DNA of 64,000 bases from Shewanella sp. GD04112 (GTDB lineage Bacteria; Pseudomonadota; Gammaproteobacteria; Enterobacterales; Shewanellaceae), in the NCBI RefSeq assembly GCF_029835735.1, contig NZ_JAOEAL010000001.1, forward strand, positions 2,480,001-2,544,000, written 5' to 3'. Both the position numbers and the translations under genes were made by a program. The notes under the pieces are model-generated. The model did not search any database. It saw only the letters and a program-made list of their open reading frames with translations, and was not told where the DNA came from. This document shows, piece after piece, positions 16,620 through 24,364 of this stretch. Positions within the stretch are counted from its first letter, which is position 1; every line of letters begins with the position of its first letter.

Positions 16620-16806
16620 CATAGAAATTTTTATCCGAAAATGTCGAGTTAGAGTTAAGGCTTTAACTCGGAATTGTCCAATTACTTGATAGAGCATTTA
16701 ATACAAATGAAAGAATAGGGCGGAATAAAAGTAGTCACAAAATTAGTGTTTTAAGATGCTTATTACATTGACAAATGCCATACATTTTTTACAAGGAAGC
16801 ATCTTC

Positions 16807-17277
16807 ATGATATCAGTAACTTTTCACGAAAACTCGAGGCGTACACGTCAATTCAAGTCTGAAAATGGAGCTTTGAAGGCCGTATGGAAATGGCTTAAAG
16901 CAACAGAAGACGATAACGCCTATGCAGTGATTATTGGTCCTATGTATTCTGAGCCAAGAGTCATCAAAGGCTGGCAAGAACTTCCATTCAGTGAACCTGA
17001 AAATTTAGACTTTTTGCAGACTAAGGAATGGCGTCGACTGAGACAACAGGCCTTTGAGTTATATGGAAACTTTTGTGCCTGCTGTGGTAGAGGTCCAAAA
17101 GATGGCGTAGTGCTTCATGTAGATCATAAAAAACCTCGTTCGAAATATCCAAAACTTCAAGATGACATCAACAATCTTCAGATTCTTTGTGAAGAACACA
17201 ACCAAATGAAATCCAATACATCTGAGCGCGATTGGGCTCAGTGGTGCCAAGCCAACTCTGTACGTGGCACTAAATAG
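16807..17277 (+). CDS. HNH endonuclease
   Basis: The 156-residue protein starts at ATG 16807, 6 nt after AAGGAAG; the longer frame from 16756 adds a hydrophobic stretch with no ribosome site. The HNH core is clear: CACCGRGPKDG, then LHVDHKKPRSKYP, then INNLQILCEEHNQMKSN. The Cys pairs hold zinc and the HVDH/N/H residues form the beta-beta-alpha metal active site. The N-terminal 60 residues are not recognised. It is the last gene of the inverted-repeat island, 133 nt from the right terminal repeat. It could be a restriction-type defence nuclease or a homing-type nuclease; its position among defence genes favours the former weakly. Confidence 0.75.
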   Translation: MISVTFHENSRRTRQFKSENGALKAVWKWLKATEDDNAYAVIIGPMYSEPRVIKGWQELPFSEPENLDFLQTKEWRRLRQQAFELYGNFCACCGRGPKDGVVLHVDHKKPRSKYPKLQDDINNLQILCEEHNQMKSNTSERDWAQWCQANSVRGTK

Positions 17278-17363
17278 TCCAACACAAGGGTTAGTGAGGC
17301 ACGGGCACGTGTCGAAGTATTCATAAATCAGAGCGACTGTTGTTATAAACACTCAGACACAAA

Positions 17364-17387
17364 ATTCTCACGTATTTCAGAATAGAG
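17364..17387 (+). repeat. Subterminal copy of the island end motif
   Basis: ATTCTCACGTA then TTTCAGAATAGAG closely matches the left subterminal copy at 1043-1065 and the terminal repeats. These repeated TTCTCAC/TCAGAAT blocks resemble multiple recombinase-binding sites at an element end. Confidence 0.5.
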
Positions 17388-17410
17388 CACCTAAATCAGA
17401 ATAGTGAGAA

Positions 17411-17436
17411 CATTCTGATTCTCAGTGAGAATTGTC
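17411..17436 (-). repeat. Right terminal inverted repeat of the island
   Basis: Read inward it begins GACAATTCTCACTG and ends GAATCAGAATG, matching the left repeat at 24 of 26 positions. The direct repeat ACGCAT follows at 17437-17442. Confidence 0.7.
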
Positions 17437-17473
17437 ACGCATAGGGAATAGTGCTTTCCATATTTACTCACAT

Positions 17474-17707
17474 TCAATTTAACATAATATACATTGTGCG
17501 CATCCTTTTTTTTGAGGAATGTTCACACAGCCTTTTTGAGTCGGCCAGTATTAAGAGAACGTGCCATATAGGGAACATGATCACGATTGAGACATAGAAC
17601 TCAGCCATAGATTTAAACTCAATTTCAGATTCAATAGGAACCCAAAGAGTAACTTTAGTTAGACCAGAGGCGCGCTTCTTAGCTTCATACTTAGAGTTGC
17701 GACTCAT
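17474..17707 (-). CDS. Small ribbon-helix-helix-like protein crossing the dif junction (copy 1)
   Basis: The 77-residue protein has a basic N-terminus and a segment GLTKVTLWVPIESEIEFKSMAEF that looks like the beta-strand plus first helix of ribbon-helix-helix DNA-binding proteins, followed by a hydrophobic stretch (FYVSIVIMFPIWHVLLILA). The start overlaps the upstream gene's stop (ATGA). The reading frame runs through the attachment site. In this copy it reads into chromosomal dif and ends RTMYIMLN, while in the second copy it ends RTMW. It is the last gene of the phage's minus-strand operon. Its function is unknown; it may be regulatory or an accessory morphogenesis protein. Confidence 0.6.
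   Translation of the reverse strand: MSRNSKYEAKKRASGLTKVTLWVPIESEIEFKSMAEFYVSIVIMFPIWHVLLILADSKRLCEHSSKKRMRTMYIMLN
17477..17504 (-). other. Chromosomal dif site (XerCD recombination, left edge of prophage array)
   Basis: Read on the plus strand: ATTTAACATAA (XerD arm), TATACA (6-bp centre), TTGTGCGCATC (XerC arm). The XerD arm and the centre are identical to the reverse complement of E. coli dif, and the XerC arm is close. This is where host XerC and XerD resolve chromosome dimers at the terminus. Its XerC arm is prophage-derived; the original host arm TTGTGCGCAAC now lies at 34152-34162. Because the arm remains intact after integration, this site should still work. Confidence 0.85.
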
Positions 17708-17877
17708 GGCGTCACCAGTGACGGGGCATTCTTAGCACCTTCAACAGGTATCAACTCGCAAAAGGAATTAATAAAATCGAAATAAGTGTTATGAGTATAG
17801 ATAACACCGAGAGCAAAACCTAAGAAAACAAAAACAAGTAAAACAAAAACAACAAAAAGTATTTCTTGAATATCCAT
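17704..17877 (-). CDS. Small single-span membrane protein (copy 1)
   Basis: The 57-residue protein from ATG 17877 (MDIQEILFVVFVLLVF) is dominated by one hydrophobic segment of about 22 residues, followed by a short hydrophilic tail. GGAG lies 9 nt upstream of this ATG. A TTG five codons earlier is an alternative, but it overlaps the ribosome site. It lies between zot and the terminal small gene, overlapping the latter by 4 nt. It is not recognised by family. Size and position fit an inner-membrane accessory protein of filamentous phage assembly. Confidence 0.55.
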   Translation of the reverse strand: MDIQEILFVVFVLLVFVFLGFALGVIYTHNTYFDFINSFCELIPVEGAKNAPSLVTP

Positions 17878-17928
17878 AAATATAATCTCCAATTATTGGG
17901 AGGGGGCGCTCCGCTTGCCTCCCCCTCC

Positions 17929-19257
17929 CTACCTATTTGCAAGCGAGTATTCACGGTCAGATTGATTAGTTTCAGGTTTGACCTTAATCAAGGGCTGACA
18001 AGTGATAAAAGTAGTAAAGTCATTAAATTTAAGTCTGGCTAAACATTCAGTTATAGGTGAGACAACAAATCCAACCGAACTAGGTAAAAAAACCTCATCA
18101 GTAACGGGATTGTAAAAGGAATAATCATAATGAACTAAGCCATTGGATTTTTTTACATACTGGGAACCTGAAATATAAACATCCTTTGTAGCATCAGAAA
18201 CGAACTTAGTTAAAAGCTGTGTTTCAGCATCATCAAGTAAAGATGATGATTTAGGCAAAAGAGAAACTTTTGACTTGGGCTCATTAGGGGATGCAGTCTC
18301 AGGCGTTTGGAGAACTGAGTCAGGGACAGCAGAGGTTTTATCAAAAAACAATGTATTGGCAAATGAGTAAACAGAAAAAACAACAACAAAAATAAGAATA
18401 ATCAAAATATAAAATATCTTGGGCATCTTAAATTTATGGGTATGCAGTTCAGCACTAAAATAAGAGCCATAGAAATTCGTTGGCCTCTTAATTAATGACT
18501 TTTGGCAATTTTTGACATCGTGATAATCATCAACATCAAAACTTTTTGAGTTCTGATAACGAGCGACACGGTTAGAGTTAAACGCATTATGATAGTGAAC
18601 ATGGCGATTGACTAAACGCCTTACGTTACTATCTAAAAGCATTCTATCCTGTGTAATTAAATGTATATCGTAACCATCATGGCGGTGAGTCTCAAATTTT
18701 GAAATATGAGGTGGAACTGTAGAACCCACAGGACGAGGCGGGAAAAATTGCTGACACTCATCAATTAGGATAATGCTCTGCTTTGGTAGATTGAACCAAT
18801 CCTTAGGGTTAGCAAAATGAGTAAAATGTAAATTCAAGTGCTCAAGGTGTGAGAACTCAACCTTATCGTAAGGCATATTGCTTAGGAACTCATCAAGCAG
18901 AGCCGTCTGCTTTGATGAATAAAGTTTTTTAACCCAAAACAGCCAAGTGTCTAGATGGTTGGCCGTATTGTAATAAGGCTCAAGCCAAGGAACGTCAGAC
19001 AGTTGAATCAAATCACCGTTATCGTGAACCCGTTTGATAATTTTACGAATGCGCTTTAGTGCCTGTTTGTTCTTCAAACGGTACATATAAAGACCGTAGA
19101 ACCAGCCAGAAAAACTAGAGGCAACCTCAAAATCAAGCATCAACAACTTGATGTTATTATAAAAAATTGGCCTAGTGCCATTATTAGCGCCAACAAGATA
19201 AGCAATGGTATTCAGCGATTTAGACGCGCCCGGCTTCCCTGTAACTAACTCTAACAT
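17929..19257 (-). CDS. zot: Zot/gpI, filamentous phage assembly ATPase (copy 1)
   Basis: Zonular occludens toxin-like gpI proteins are inner-membrane ATPases that drive virion extrusion. The 442-residue protein has Walker A GKPGASKS at residues 7-14, a Walker B-like SIILIDECQQFFPPR near 150, and one transmembrane segment (FYILIILIFVVVFSVYSF, about 280-297). A roughly 145-residue periplasmic part with cysteines follows, as in the Zot family. I chose ATG 19257, which overlaps the stop of the preceding gene as TAATG; the ORF opens 12 nt earlier. Coupled translation with the gpVI gene is likely. Any toxin activity of the C-terminal part cannot be judged from sequence. Confidence 0.9.
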   Translation of the reverse strand: MLELVTGKPGASKSLNTIAYLVGANNGTRPIFYNNIKLLMLDFEVASSFSGWFYGLYMYRLKNKQALKRIRKIIKRVHDNGDLIQLSDVPWLEPYYNTANHLDTWLFWVKKLYSSKQTALLDEFLSNMPYDKVEFSHLEHLNLHFTHFANPKDWFNLPKQSIILIDECQQFFPPRPVGSTVPPHISKFETHRHDGYDIHLITQDRMLLDSNVRRLVNRHVHYHNAFNSNRVARYQNSKSFDVDDYHDVKNCQKSLIKRPTNFYGSYFSAELHTHKFKMPKIFYILIILIFVVVFSVYSFANTLFFDKTSAVPDSVLQTPETASPNEPKSKVSLLPKSSSLLDDAETQLLTKFVSDATKDVYISGSQYVKKSNGLVHYDYSFYNPVTDEVFLPSSVGFVVSPITECLARLKFNDFTTFITCQPLIKVKPETNQSDREYSLANR

Positions 19258-19607
19258 TATGCGCTCCAATCAACAGGTGATTTGTCGCCCGGCTTACGCC
19301 AAACAAGCTGCCTAGAGTAGCCGCTTTTGGAGACTCCTTTTAATACCATAAGCGCAACGCCGCTAGACATTGCAATATTTAAAGCCGTATCAATCCCAAG
19401 TAGGTGAATAAAAGTGGCTATATGAGGAAATATAATTGAAGATGCAGAAGCATTTAAACGGTTAATTATTTCGTCAAAAATAAAACCTACTCCCGCATAA
19501 GTAACTGTACCAAAGCCAATAGCAACACCAATACGAGCAACAGAAGCGGTAATAAATTGACCAAGGAAAGGAAAAATAGAAGCAAGTAATAAAGGTATGA
19601 ATTGCAT
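19257..19607 (-). CDS. gpVI-like minor coat protein, DUF2523 (copy 1)
   Basis: The 116-residue hydrophobic protein has three membrane-spanning stretches: an N-terminal one (MQFIPLLLASIFPFLGQF), a second around VAIGFGTVTYAGVGF, and a third around IAMSSGVALMVLKGV. It ends in a short polar tail. This matches the DUF2523 family found between the gpIII and Zot genes of inoviruses, equivalent to gpVI, which caps the virion end together with gpIII. Its stop is fused to the zot start (TAATG), and it begins 9 nt after the gpIII gene ends. Confidence 0.8.
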   Translation of the reverse strand: MQFIPLLLASIFPFLGQFITASVARIGVAIGFGTVTYAGVGFIFDEIINRLNASASSIIFPHIATFIHLLGIDTALNIAMSSGVALMVLKGVSKSGYSRQLVWRKPGDKSPVDWSA

Positions 19608-19616
19608 ATTTACCCC

Positions 19617-21188
19617 TTAGTGATATTTGACAATCATTAAACCAGAAGCAACAGAAGCAAACGCAATTAAGAAGAACTTAATAACAGTTGCCAAGTCACA
19701 GAATGGTGATAAGTCGATAGTAAAGGTGGTAATTTTGGCATCAACAACATAAGGAGGTGGACAGGTATCAGAACCACCAAAATTAACACCGTTAGAAGAA
19801 TTGTAATGCTCAGTAAATTGTTTTATGTCTACAGTGCCAGCATCTAAATTTTTAATATCAGAATCTTCACTATTTATAAAATCAGTAAGTGAATTTGTGG
19901 CAGCATTAACAGATTCAGAGGCAGAAAGTTCATCGGCAATAGTTTTACAACGGGACTCCCACTCCTTACGAGCGATATAGCATTGTGGGCTATTGGTAGA
20001 GCATACAAAAGTTTCGCAACCGTTCTCAGTAATAGCATCAGGGTCAGAGCCAGAGCCATCGCCAATCTTTCCAATGGCATCGACAATACTTTGCTCGGAT
20101 TTACCAATAGCGCCTTCAATATCACGCATACGAACAGCAATATCTGTAAGGTTACTGTTTGCATCTAAAAGCTGCTCGACAACATCGGAATTATCAGAAG
20201 ATGCACCACCAACAGAGCCTTTAATATCGGACAGAGTACTATTTACTTTCATTAACTCATTATATTGAGCCATCATCATTTCTAGCTTCTGCATTTCGAG
20301 TTGTAAGTCACCACCACCACCTCCACCTCCACCTTGAGCAATACGGCCTAATAAATCAGTAATAGTATTTGAAAGAGTATTATTTATAGCAGGGATTGAG
20401 GCAGAATTATTATTTATATTAGAAGAATCGGAGCTAATTTGACCTAACTTGTCTGCCATATAACCCAAAACTTGCATATATTCACCAGTAGAAGATGAAC
20501 CGCCGCCAGATTGGGCTTTAATAGAATCTCGAATTTCAGCTAGGATAACTTGATTCTGTGAAACCCATTGCGTTTGGTATTGAATATCCGAGCGAACGCC
20601 ACTCACACCACTGGCAAGAGCATTGCCTAAACCATCGGTACGATTAATTAAATCAGTGAACTGGTTAAAGTTCTGCCATCTTAATTGGTCAATAGATGTT
20701 TTAGTGTAAGAGGATTGTCTCGCACCCTTTAAAAGTGCGTCATAAATAACGCCTAAATCCGTGTGAATATCCTTAAGTTCAGTTGTAAAAGTAGTTGGCA
20801 CCCAAGGATAAGGCGATAAGTTATCAGAACTAGGGTCGGGAAAATTTGGGTTAGGATTTAGGTCAGGGTCTGGATTAGTACCACCGCCTCCGTCTTGACA
20901 GTTGTTAACGTCAGTTTCAAAGTAAACCATCCAAACAGTGCAAAATGGGTTTTGCGGGTCGCCAGTTGCACAAACTAAATTTGTGCCCTTCCATGAAAAA
21001 TCGTTTGAATCACATTGGGTATGGAAAAAAGCATTAGCGTCAGACTCAGCAGTAGCGCCAGTAAAATCAAAGGAAATTTCAACGCCAGGAGTTGCAGGTG
21101 GGGAATAAGCGAACGCAGGAGAACTTAAACAAGCTAAAAGAAGATACGCCGCACGCAATCTGTAAGAACGAGAAGGACTAAAAGCCAT
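19617..21188 (-). CDS. gpIII-like adsorption/minor coat protein (copy 1)
   Basis: The 523-residue protein has an N-terminal signal peptide (MAFSPSRSYRLRAAYLLLAC through AFA), a cysteine-containing N-terminal domain and a Pro/Asn/Asp-rich linker (NPDPDLNPNPNFPDP). A long Ser/Asn-rich helical middle follows, with an eight-glycine run near residue 290, then a cysteine-rich C-terminal domain and a final membrane anchor (VIKFFLIAFASVASGLMIV). This is the gpIII architecture: receptor-binding domains on glycine linkers, anchored at the virion tip. The sequence is diverged from M13 gpIII, so the assignment relies on layout and gene order between gpVIII and gpVI. The receptor, probably a type IV or other pilus, cannot be read from the sequence. 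Confidence 0.8.
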   Translation of the reverse strand: MAFSPSRSYRLRAAYLLLACLSSPAFAYSPPATPGVEISFDFTGATAESDANAFFHTQCDSNDFSWKGTNLVCATGDPQNPFCTVWMVYFETDVNNCQDGGGGTNPDPDLNPNPNFPDPSSDNLSPYPWVPTTFTTELKDIHTDLGVIYDALLKGARQSSYTKTSIDQLRWQNFNQFTDLINRTDGLGNALASGVSGVRSDIQYQTQWVSQNQVILAEIRDSIKAQSGGGSSSTGEYMQVLGYMADKLGQISSDSSNINNNSASIPAINNTLSNTITDLLGRIAQGGGGGGGGDLQLEMQKLEMMMAQYNELMKVNSTLSDIKGSVGGASSDNSDVVEQLLDANSNLTDIAVRMRDIEGAIGKSEQSIVDAIGKIGDGSGSDPDAITENGCETFVCSTNSPQCYIARKEWESRCKTIADELSASESVNAATNSLTDFINSEDSDIKNLDAGTVDIKQFTEHYNSSNGVNFGGSDTCPPPYVVDAKITTFTIDLSPFCDLATVIKFFLIAFASVASGLMIVKYH

Positions 21189-21210
21189 ATTAAATCCTGT
21201 AATGTGATAA

Positions 21211-21242
21211 GCATAAAACCCCTAAGGAGGGGCAAGCCCCTC
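21211..21242 (-). terminator. Overlapping hairpins between gpVIII and gpIII genes (copy 1)
   Basis: On the minus strand GAGGGG-CTTG-CCCCTC is followed by CCTTAGGGGTTTTAT. The CCCC block can pair either with the upstream GGGG or with the downstream GGGG followed by TTTT. The second pairing is a classical terminator and the first would prevent it. Filamentous phages commonly have a partial terminator after the major coat gene. Confidence 0.7.
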
Positions 21243-21258
21243 ACAGAGAAAACGACTA

Positions 21259-21462
21259 TTAGCCGAAGATTGCGCCTTTAGCCCATTTAAAAACGACCGC
21301 GATAGCAGCAAGGCCAAGCATGGCACCACCGACAGCAGTTAACGCAGCAGAACCATCGGTAGTAATCGCTGTTGTAGCAGCAGTCACATCGATAGCAGCA
21401 CTAGCAGAAGAAGCAGCAACGGCAGAACCTAAAGCCACAGCGGATACAAGGTACTTTTTCAT
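21259..21462 (-). CDS. gpVIII major coat protein (copy 1)
   Basis: The 67-residue precursor has a signal peptide (MKKYLVSAVALGSAVAASSASA, cleavage after ASA). A mature protein of about 45 residues follows: an acidic/neutral N-terminus (AIDVTAATTAITTDG), a hydrophobic membrane helix (AVGGAMLGLAAIAVVF) and a basic C-terminus (KWAKGAIFG) that would face the packaged ssDNA. This is the standard inovirus major coat layout. A terminator-like structure directly downstream would raise its mRNA level above that of gpIII. Confidence 0.9.
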   Translation of the reverse strand: MKKYLVSAVALGSAVAASSASAAIDVTAATTAITTDGSAALTAVGGAMLGLAAIAVVFKWAKGAIFG

Positions 21463-21477
21463 AAATCACCTATTTAG

Positions 21478-21693
21478 TTAGAAGCCGATTTGACGGCGGA
21501 CGAGTTTTATAACAAATGCAATTGCGTAGAGTCCCGCAATAGCACTAAACAAAGCAAAGACCTCGGGCTGAGTGATTTGATTATCAAGCTGTTTAGCTTC
21601 AACAAGTAGATAACCGTCACAAGGGTCAGCGGTAGATACCTGTAAAAGAGTACCGCTTAGGCCGTTGGGAACCTCAACAACACAGAGAGCCAT
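21478..21693 (-). CDS. Small minor coat protein candidate (copy 1)
   Basis: The 71-residue protein has two cysteines in the N-terminal half, a polar middle and a C-terminal membrane segment (VFALFSAIAGLYAIAFVI) ending in a basic tail (KLVRRQIGF). It sits directly upstream of the major coat gene, where inoviruses encode gpVII/gpIX-type small coat proteins. There is no signal peptide, also typical for that group. Assignment by position and topology only. Confidence 0.55.
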   Translation of the reverse strand: MALCVVEVPNGLSGTLLQVSTADPCDGYLLVEAKQLDNQITQPEVFALFSAIAGLYAIAFVIKLVRRQIGF

Positions 21694-21705
21694 TGCTTTG
21701 AATCC

Positions 21706-22026
21706 TTACGCCTTGCGAACAGCAGTAGGCGCTTCAAAAAGATGGAAGCCGTTAATAGAAACGTGCTTGCCTTCAGCATTAGCAAAAGACAATTCTTTAT
21801 ATTCGATTGAAAGAGTAATCCGCTGGTCAACGGAAGCCTTCAAAGTCTCAATAGTTTTATTATCTTTTACAAGAGCCTCTGAAACATGAACATCTAATAT
21901 CTGTGAAGGTGAAGATGCTAAAAAACGGAAAACACCAACATCAACAGATTCACCAGTCTGGTAATTTTTGATTTTTGGTTTAATTTGAATATCAGTTAAA
22001 TCGGGGATTCTGCCTTCAATTTTCAT
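21706..22026 (-). CDS. Probable ssDNA-binding protein, gpV-like (copy 1)
   Basis: This soluble 106-residue protein is predicted mostly beta-strand (KIEGRIPDLTDIQIKPKIKN, then RITLSIEYKELSF). It is placed immediately downstream of the replication gene, where inoviruses encode gpV, the protein that coats progeny single strands before packaging. It is about the right length for the family. No diagnostic residues could be confirmed by eye. The intergenic space to the next small coat gene is only 12 nt, so the two belong to one operon. Confidence 0.6.
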   Translation of the reverse strand: MKIEGRIPDLTDIQIKPKIKNYQTGESVDVGVFRFLASSPSQILDVHVSEALVKDNKTIETLKASVDQRITLSIEYKELSFANAEGKHVSINGFHLFEAPTAVRKA

Positions 22027-22085
22027 TTTGTATTTCCTTTCAGTTAAAAAAATGGGTCGGGACAGTTATTGACACGAGTCCAAGG

Positions 22086-24230
22086 CTAATGTCGAAACAC
22101 CATAGCGCTCGCTTCGCTCGCTGGTGTTTCATCATTAGCTAAAGCATCAAGCCATAAAGCTTGCATTTCTTCATACTCCTGCACATGGCGCTCATATTCG
22201 GCATAGTCCTGTTCGGCCATACGTTGATATTCGCGCTCCATTTCGAGAATGTCGAAAATATCAACAACGCCAGACATGACTTGCTTACGGGCTGCTATGT
22301 ACTCCTCTTTGTTGACAAGCTTCCAATTTTTGAAGCGGGTAGCCTTGAAAACGCCGTGAAAAAGAACGCCATTAACGCGAGCGTGAGCAGCATCGCCATA
22401 GCGGGTTTTTGCATGTTCTGGCGCATCAAAAAGTTTGGAGATAACCGCGGGAACGGCATAATGGGTTTTTACAGTTTGGTCGGCGCGGCGAACAAAAATA
22501 CCGCCCATGGCCATGCAGAAAGCGCCCCAATCGCCCTCATCAGCAGAGCGGCGAACCTTTTCTAAAAGGTAATGCTCATCAGAATTTAAGTTTTGAAACA
22601 CGGCATCATCCTCGGATATTTGTTCGCGTAGGCGGCGCATTTCACGCCAGACGGTAACACTTGGGCCACCAAAAAACTGAAACTGGCGGATGCCATGAAC
22701 GCGAGACCAACTAACAATACGTTCAGCAGCATCAACACCAGTAAGAGAGGTGTTAAGGTCAGTGTCTACGTGGAGACCATCAACACTCTTAGAAATGTAC
22801 TTAGCGCAATAACCTACAGCGGAACCCTTCTCGGTATCGATGTGCTCAACCTTAAAACGGTGCTCACTGGCGCCCTTTTCATCTGGCGAATCGAGCATGG
22901 CAAAGTGCCGAAGTTGAGAAACAAGGTAATCAACATCAGAAGGCAGCGCGAAGATGATCATATGGTGGTGAGGGGTAGCATCGTGATGCGGTTCGACAAT
23001 GCGCATACCATAAAATTTGATACCCGCTTTATCCATCGACTTACGGAAGTTAGACCAAACACCCATTAAATAAACGTGGGCATCTTCGGCAGTGGGTTTA
23101 TCAGCAGCGACAAATTTGGGGTTTAACGTGCCATTACTCACGGCGTGAAAACGTGACGGCGAGGTAACTGTGGTAAAAACGGCAGCATGGCCGAGTTCCT
23201 TGGCTATTTGTTCAAAACCTTTGAGCCTAACGAACATTTCAGCGCGGCGTATTTCTGGATTAGAGATAGACTTGCGAGAAAGTTCAGATAATGAGAACGC
23301 ATTGGACTGGTCATCCTCATCGACTGCAATAGTGTTATCCAAAACTTCGGCATTATCTGAAAGTCGTTGGCGGTGGCGAGCTATTGCATAATCGCTGCAA
23401 TATGCTTGCTTGCCGTTATGAACAACGCCTAAATCTCTCGCAACATTCTCGACAATACGCAAAAAGCGGCGTCTTAGTTGGCGTCCGAGCCAATGTTCAT
23501 CACAAGCACGATTAACTAAAGAAAAAAGCTCACCAGATACGCGTTTTTGTTTAATTAACTGTTCATCAAATGAAAGTCCGAGATGTGCCAAAAAGTTCTG
23601 AGCAACCTCGAAAGACTGTTCAGAGCCTTCTACAGTGGATAGGCGGCGGCGTAAATTCTGAGATTTAACCCTAGCCAACTCCTTAACCTCAGATTCGGTC
23701 ATCGTAACATTTTGGTTAAGTGATCTAAGGCGAGTTGAGGCGAGTTCGACTGCCCTCACCGCCTCGATATAGGATTGTTTTGAACAAATCGAAATAAACG
23801 AGTTCAACATGGTAGGTGCAAAGTCACCATGGCGGCGAACTGTGTCAAAAACAGCTTTGCGCCAATTGGTAGAACTGGCGGCACGTTCAACACTATCCCG
23901 AATAGGCAAATCATAGGCGGCCAAACGATTATAAATCCCCGACACAAAATCCGAGCGATTGTCGGAAACCTCAAAAGACTTTGGCAAAGGTTCGGGCGAA
24001 AAGTCAGCAGAGGAGTAAACAGTTTGGGACGAGCAAGAAGGACACGGGCAAAGGGTATCGGCTTCAAATTCGTGACCACATGAAAGGCAAATCTGATAAG
24101 TAAGCTCAATACGCTGCAACGCAATAGGAGCCTTGGAAATGAACTTTGAATCAAGCGCACTAGGAACGGGGCGTAATGCCGATTTCCTTGTCATATTGCT
24201 GTAAAGAGAACCCTTCTCATAGCTAAACAT
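22086..24230 (-). CDS. Rolling-circle replication initiator, HUH endonuclease (copy 1)
   Basis: The 714-residue protein has an N-terminal zinc ribbon (CLSCGHEFEADTLCPCPSC, about residues 48-66), a long helical region, and a Phage_GPA-like HUH domain. The HUH motif is in ATPHHHMIIFALP (about 415-425), and the catalytic tyrosine pair is in GYCAKYISK (about 472-482), spaced Y-x3-Y. The two tyrosines allow continuous rolling-circle replication by nicking and re-ligating the viral strand. It is larger than M13 gpII (410 residues) and more like the GPA-type Rep of P2-like phages. Transcription probably starts at the TTGACA promoter 24304-24309 inside an operator region. The 3' end contains repeated GCTCGC-type sequence on the DNA level. 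Confidence 0.88.
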   Translation of the reverse strand: MFSYEKGSLYSNMTRKSALRPVPSALDSKFISKAPIALQRIELTYQICLSCGHEFEADTLCPCPSCSSQTVYSSADFSPEPLPKSFEVSDNRSDFVSGIYNRLAAYDLPIRDSVERAASSTNWRKAVFDTVRRHGDFAPTMLNSFISICSKQSYIEAVRAVELASTRLRSLNQNVTMTESEVKELARVKSQNLRRRLSTVEGSEQSFEVAQNFLAHLGLSFDEQLIKQKRVSGELFSLVNRACDEHWLGRQLRRRFLRIVENVARDLGVVHNGKQAYCSDYAIARHRQRLSDNAEVLDNTIAVDEDDQSNAFSLSELSRKSISNPEIRRAEMFVRLKGFEQIAKELGHAAVFTTVTSPSRFHAVSNGTLNPKFVAADKPTAEDAHVYLMGVWSNFRKSMDKAGIKFYGMRIVEPHHDATPHHHMIIFALPSDVDYLVSQLRHFAMLDSPDEKGASEHRFKVEHIDTEKGSAVGYCAKYISKSVDGLHVDTDLNTSLTGVDAAERIVSWSRVHGIRQFQFFGGPSVTVWREMRRLREQISEDDAVFQNLNSDEHYLLEKVRRSADEGDWGAFCMAMGGIFVRRADQTVKTHYAVPAVISKLFDAPEHAKTRYGDAAHARVNGVLFHGVFKATRFKNWKLVNKEEYIAARKQVMSGVVDIFDILEMEREYQRMAEQDYAEYERHVQEYEEMQALWLDALANDETPASEASAMVFRH

Positions 24231-24250
24231 AGTGCACCTAAGTAAAAATA

Positions 24251-24326
24251 GTTACATGTAACAAATTACATTAAGCGCAAAAATACACTTGTGATATGTT
24301 ACATGTCAATAGTTACTTGTGATATG
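24251..24326. promoter_or_regulatory. rep promoter overlapped by repeated GTTACATGTAAC-type operators (copy 1)
   Basis: A perfect palindrome GTTACATGTAAC lies at 24251-24262. A second site GTTACATGTC is at 24298-24307 and a third GTTACTTGT at 24312. CTTGTGATATG repeats at 24288 and 24316, 28 bp apart. For the rep gene (minus strand) a -35 TTGACA is at 24304-24309 and a -10 TGTATT at 24282-24287, 16 bp apart, so a repressor bound here would block rep. Confidence 0.65.
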
Positions 24327-24364
24327 CAACAGAAAAACTAAGATCACAGCAGGACAAACAACAG

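Larger units (their letters stand above)
955..17442. mobile_element. Inverted-repeat-bounded accessory island carrying a Wadjet-like operon
   Basis: A 16.5-kb segment is flanked by ACGCAT at both outer ends (955-960 and 17437-17442), immediately followed inside by 26-bp inverted repeats matching at 24 positions (961-986 and 17411-17436). Motif copies related to the ends lie just inside both termini. Inside are defence genes, IS elements and broken genes, all consistent with accessory DNA. No transposase or integrase that clearly belongs to the ends is visible, so the element may have lost its mobilisation genes or be moved in trans. The exact duplication length is ambiguous: 4 bp if the ends are written TG...CA, 6 bp as given here. 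The right end lies 34 bp from dif. Confidence 0.65.

Noticed and set aside
955..17442. Tn7-like element
   Set aside because: GGGCGGACAA near the left edge recalls a Tn7 end, but it lies outside the repeats, the right end lacks it, and no tnsABC genes are present.
22161..23391. Plus-strand open frames opposite rep
   Set aside because: They are shadows of the rep coding sequence, identical in both copies, without ribosome sites.
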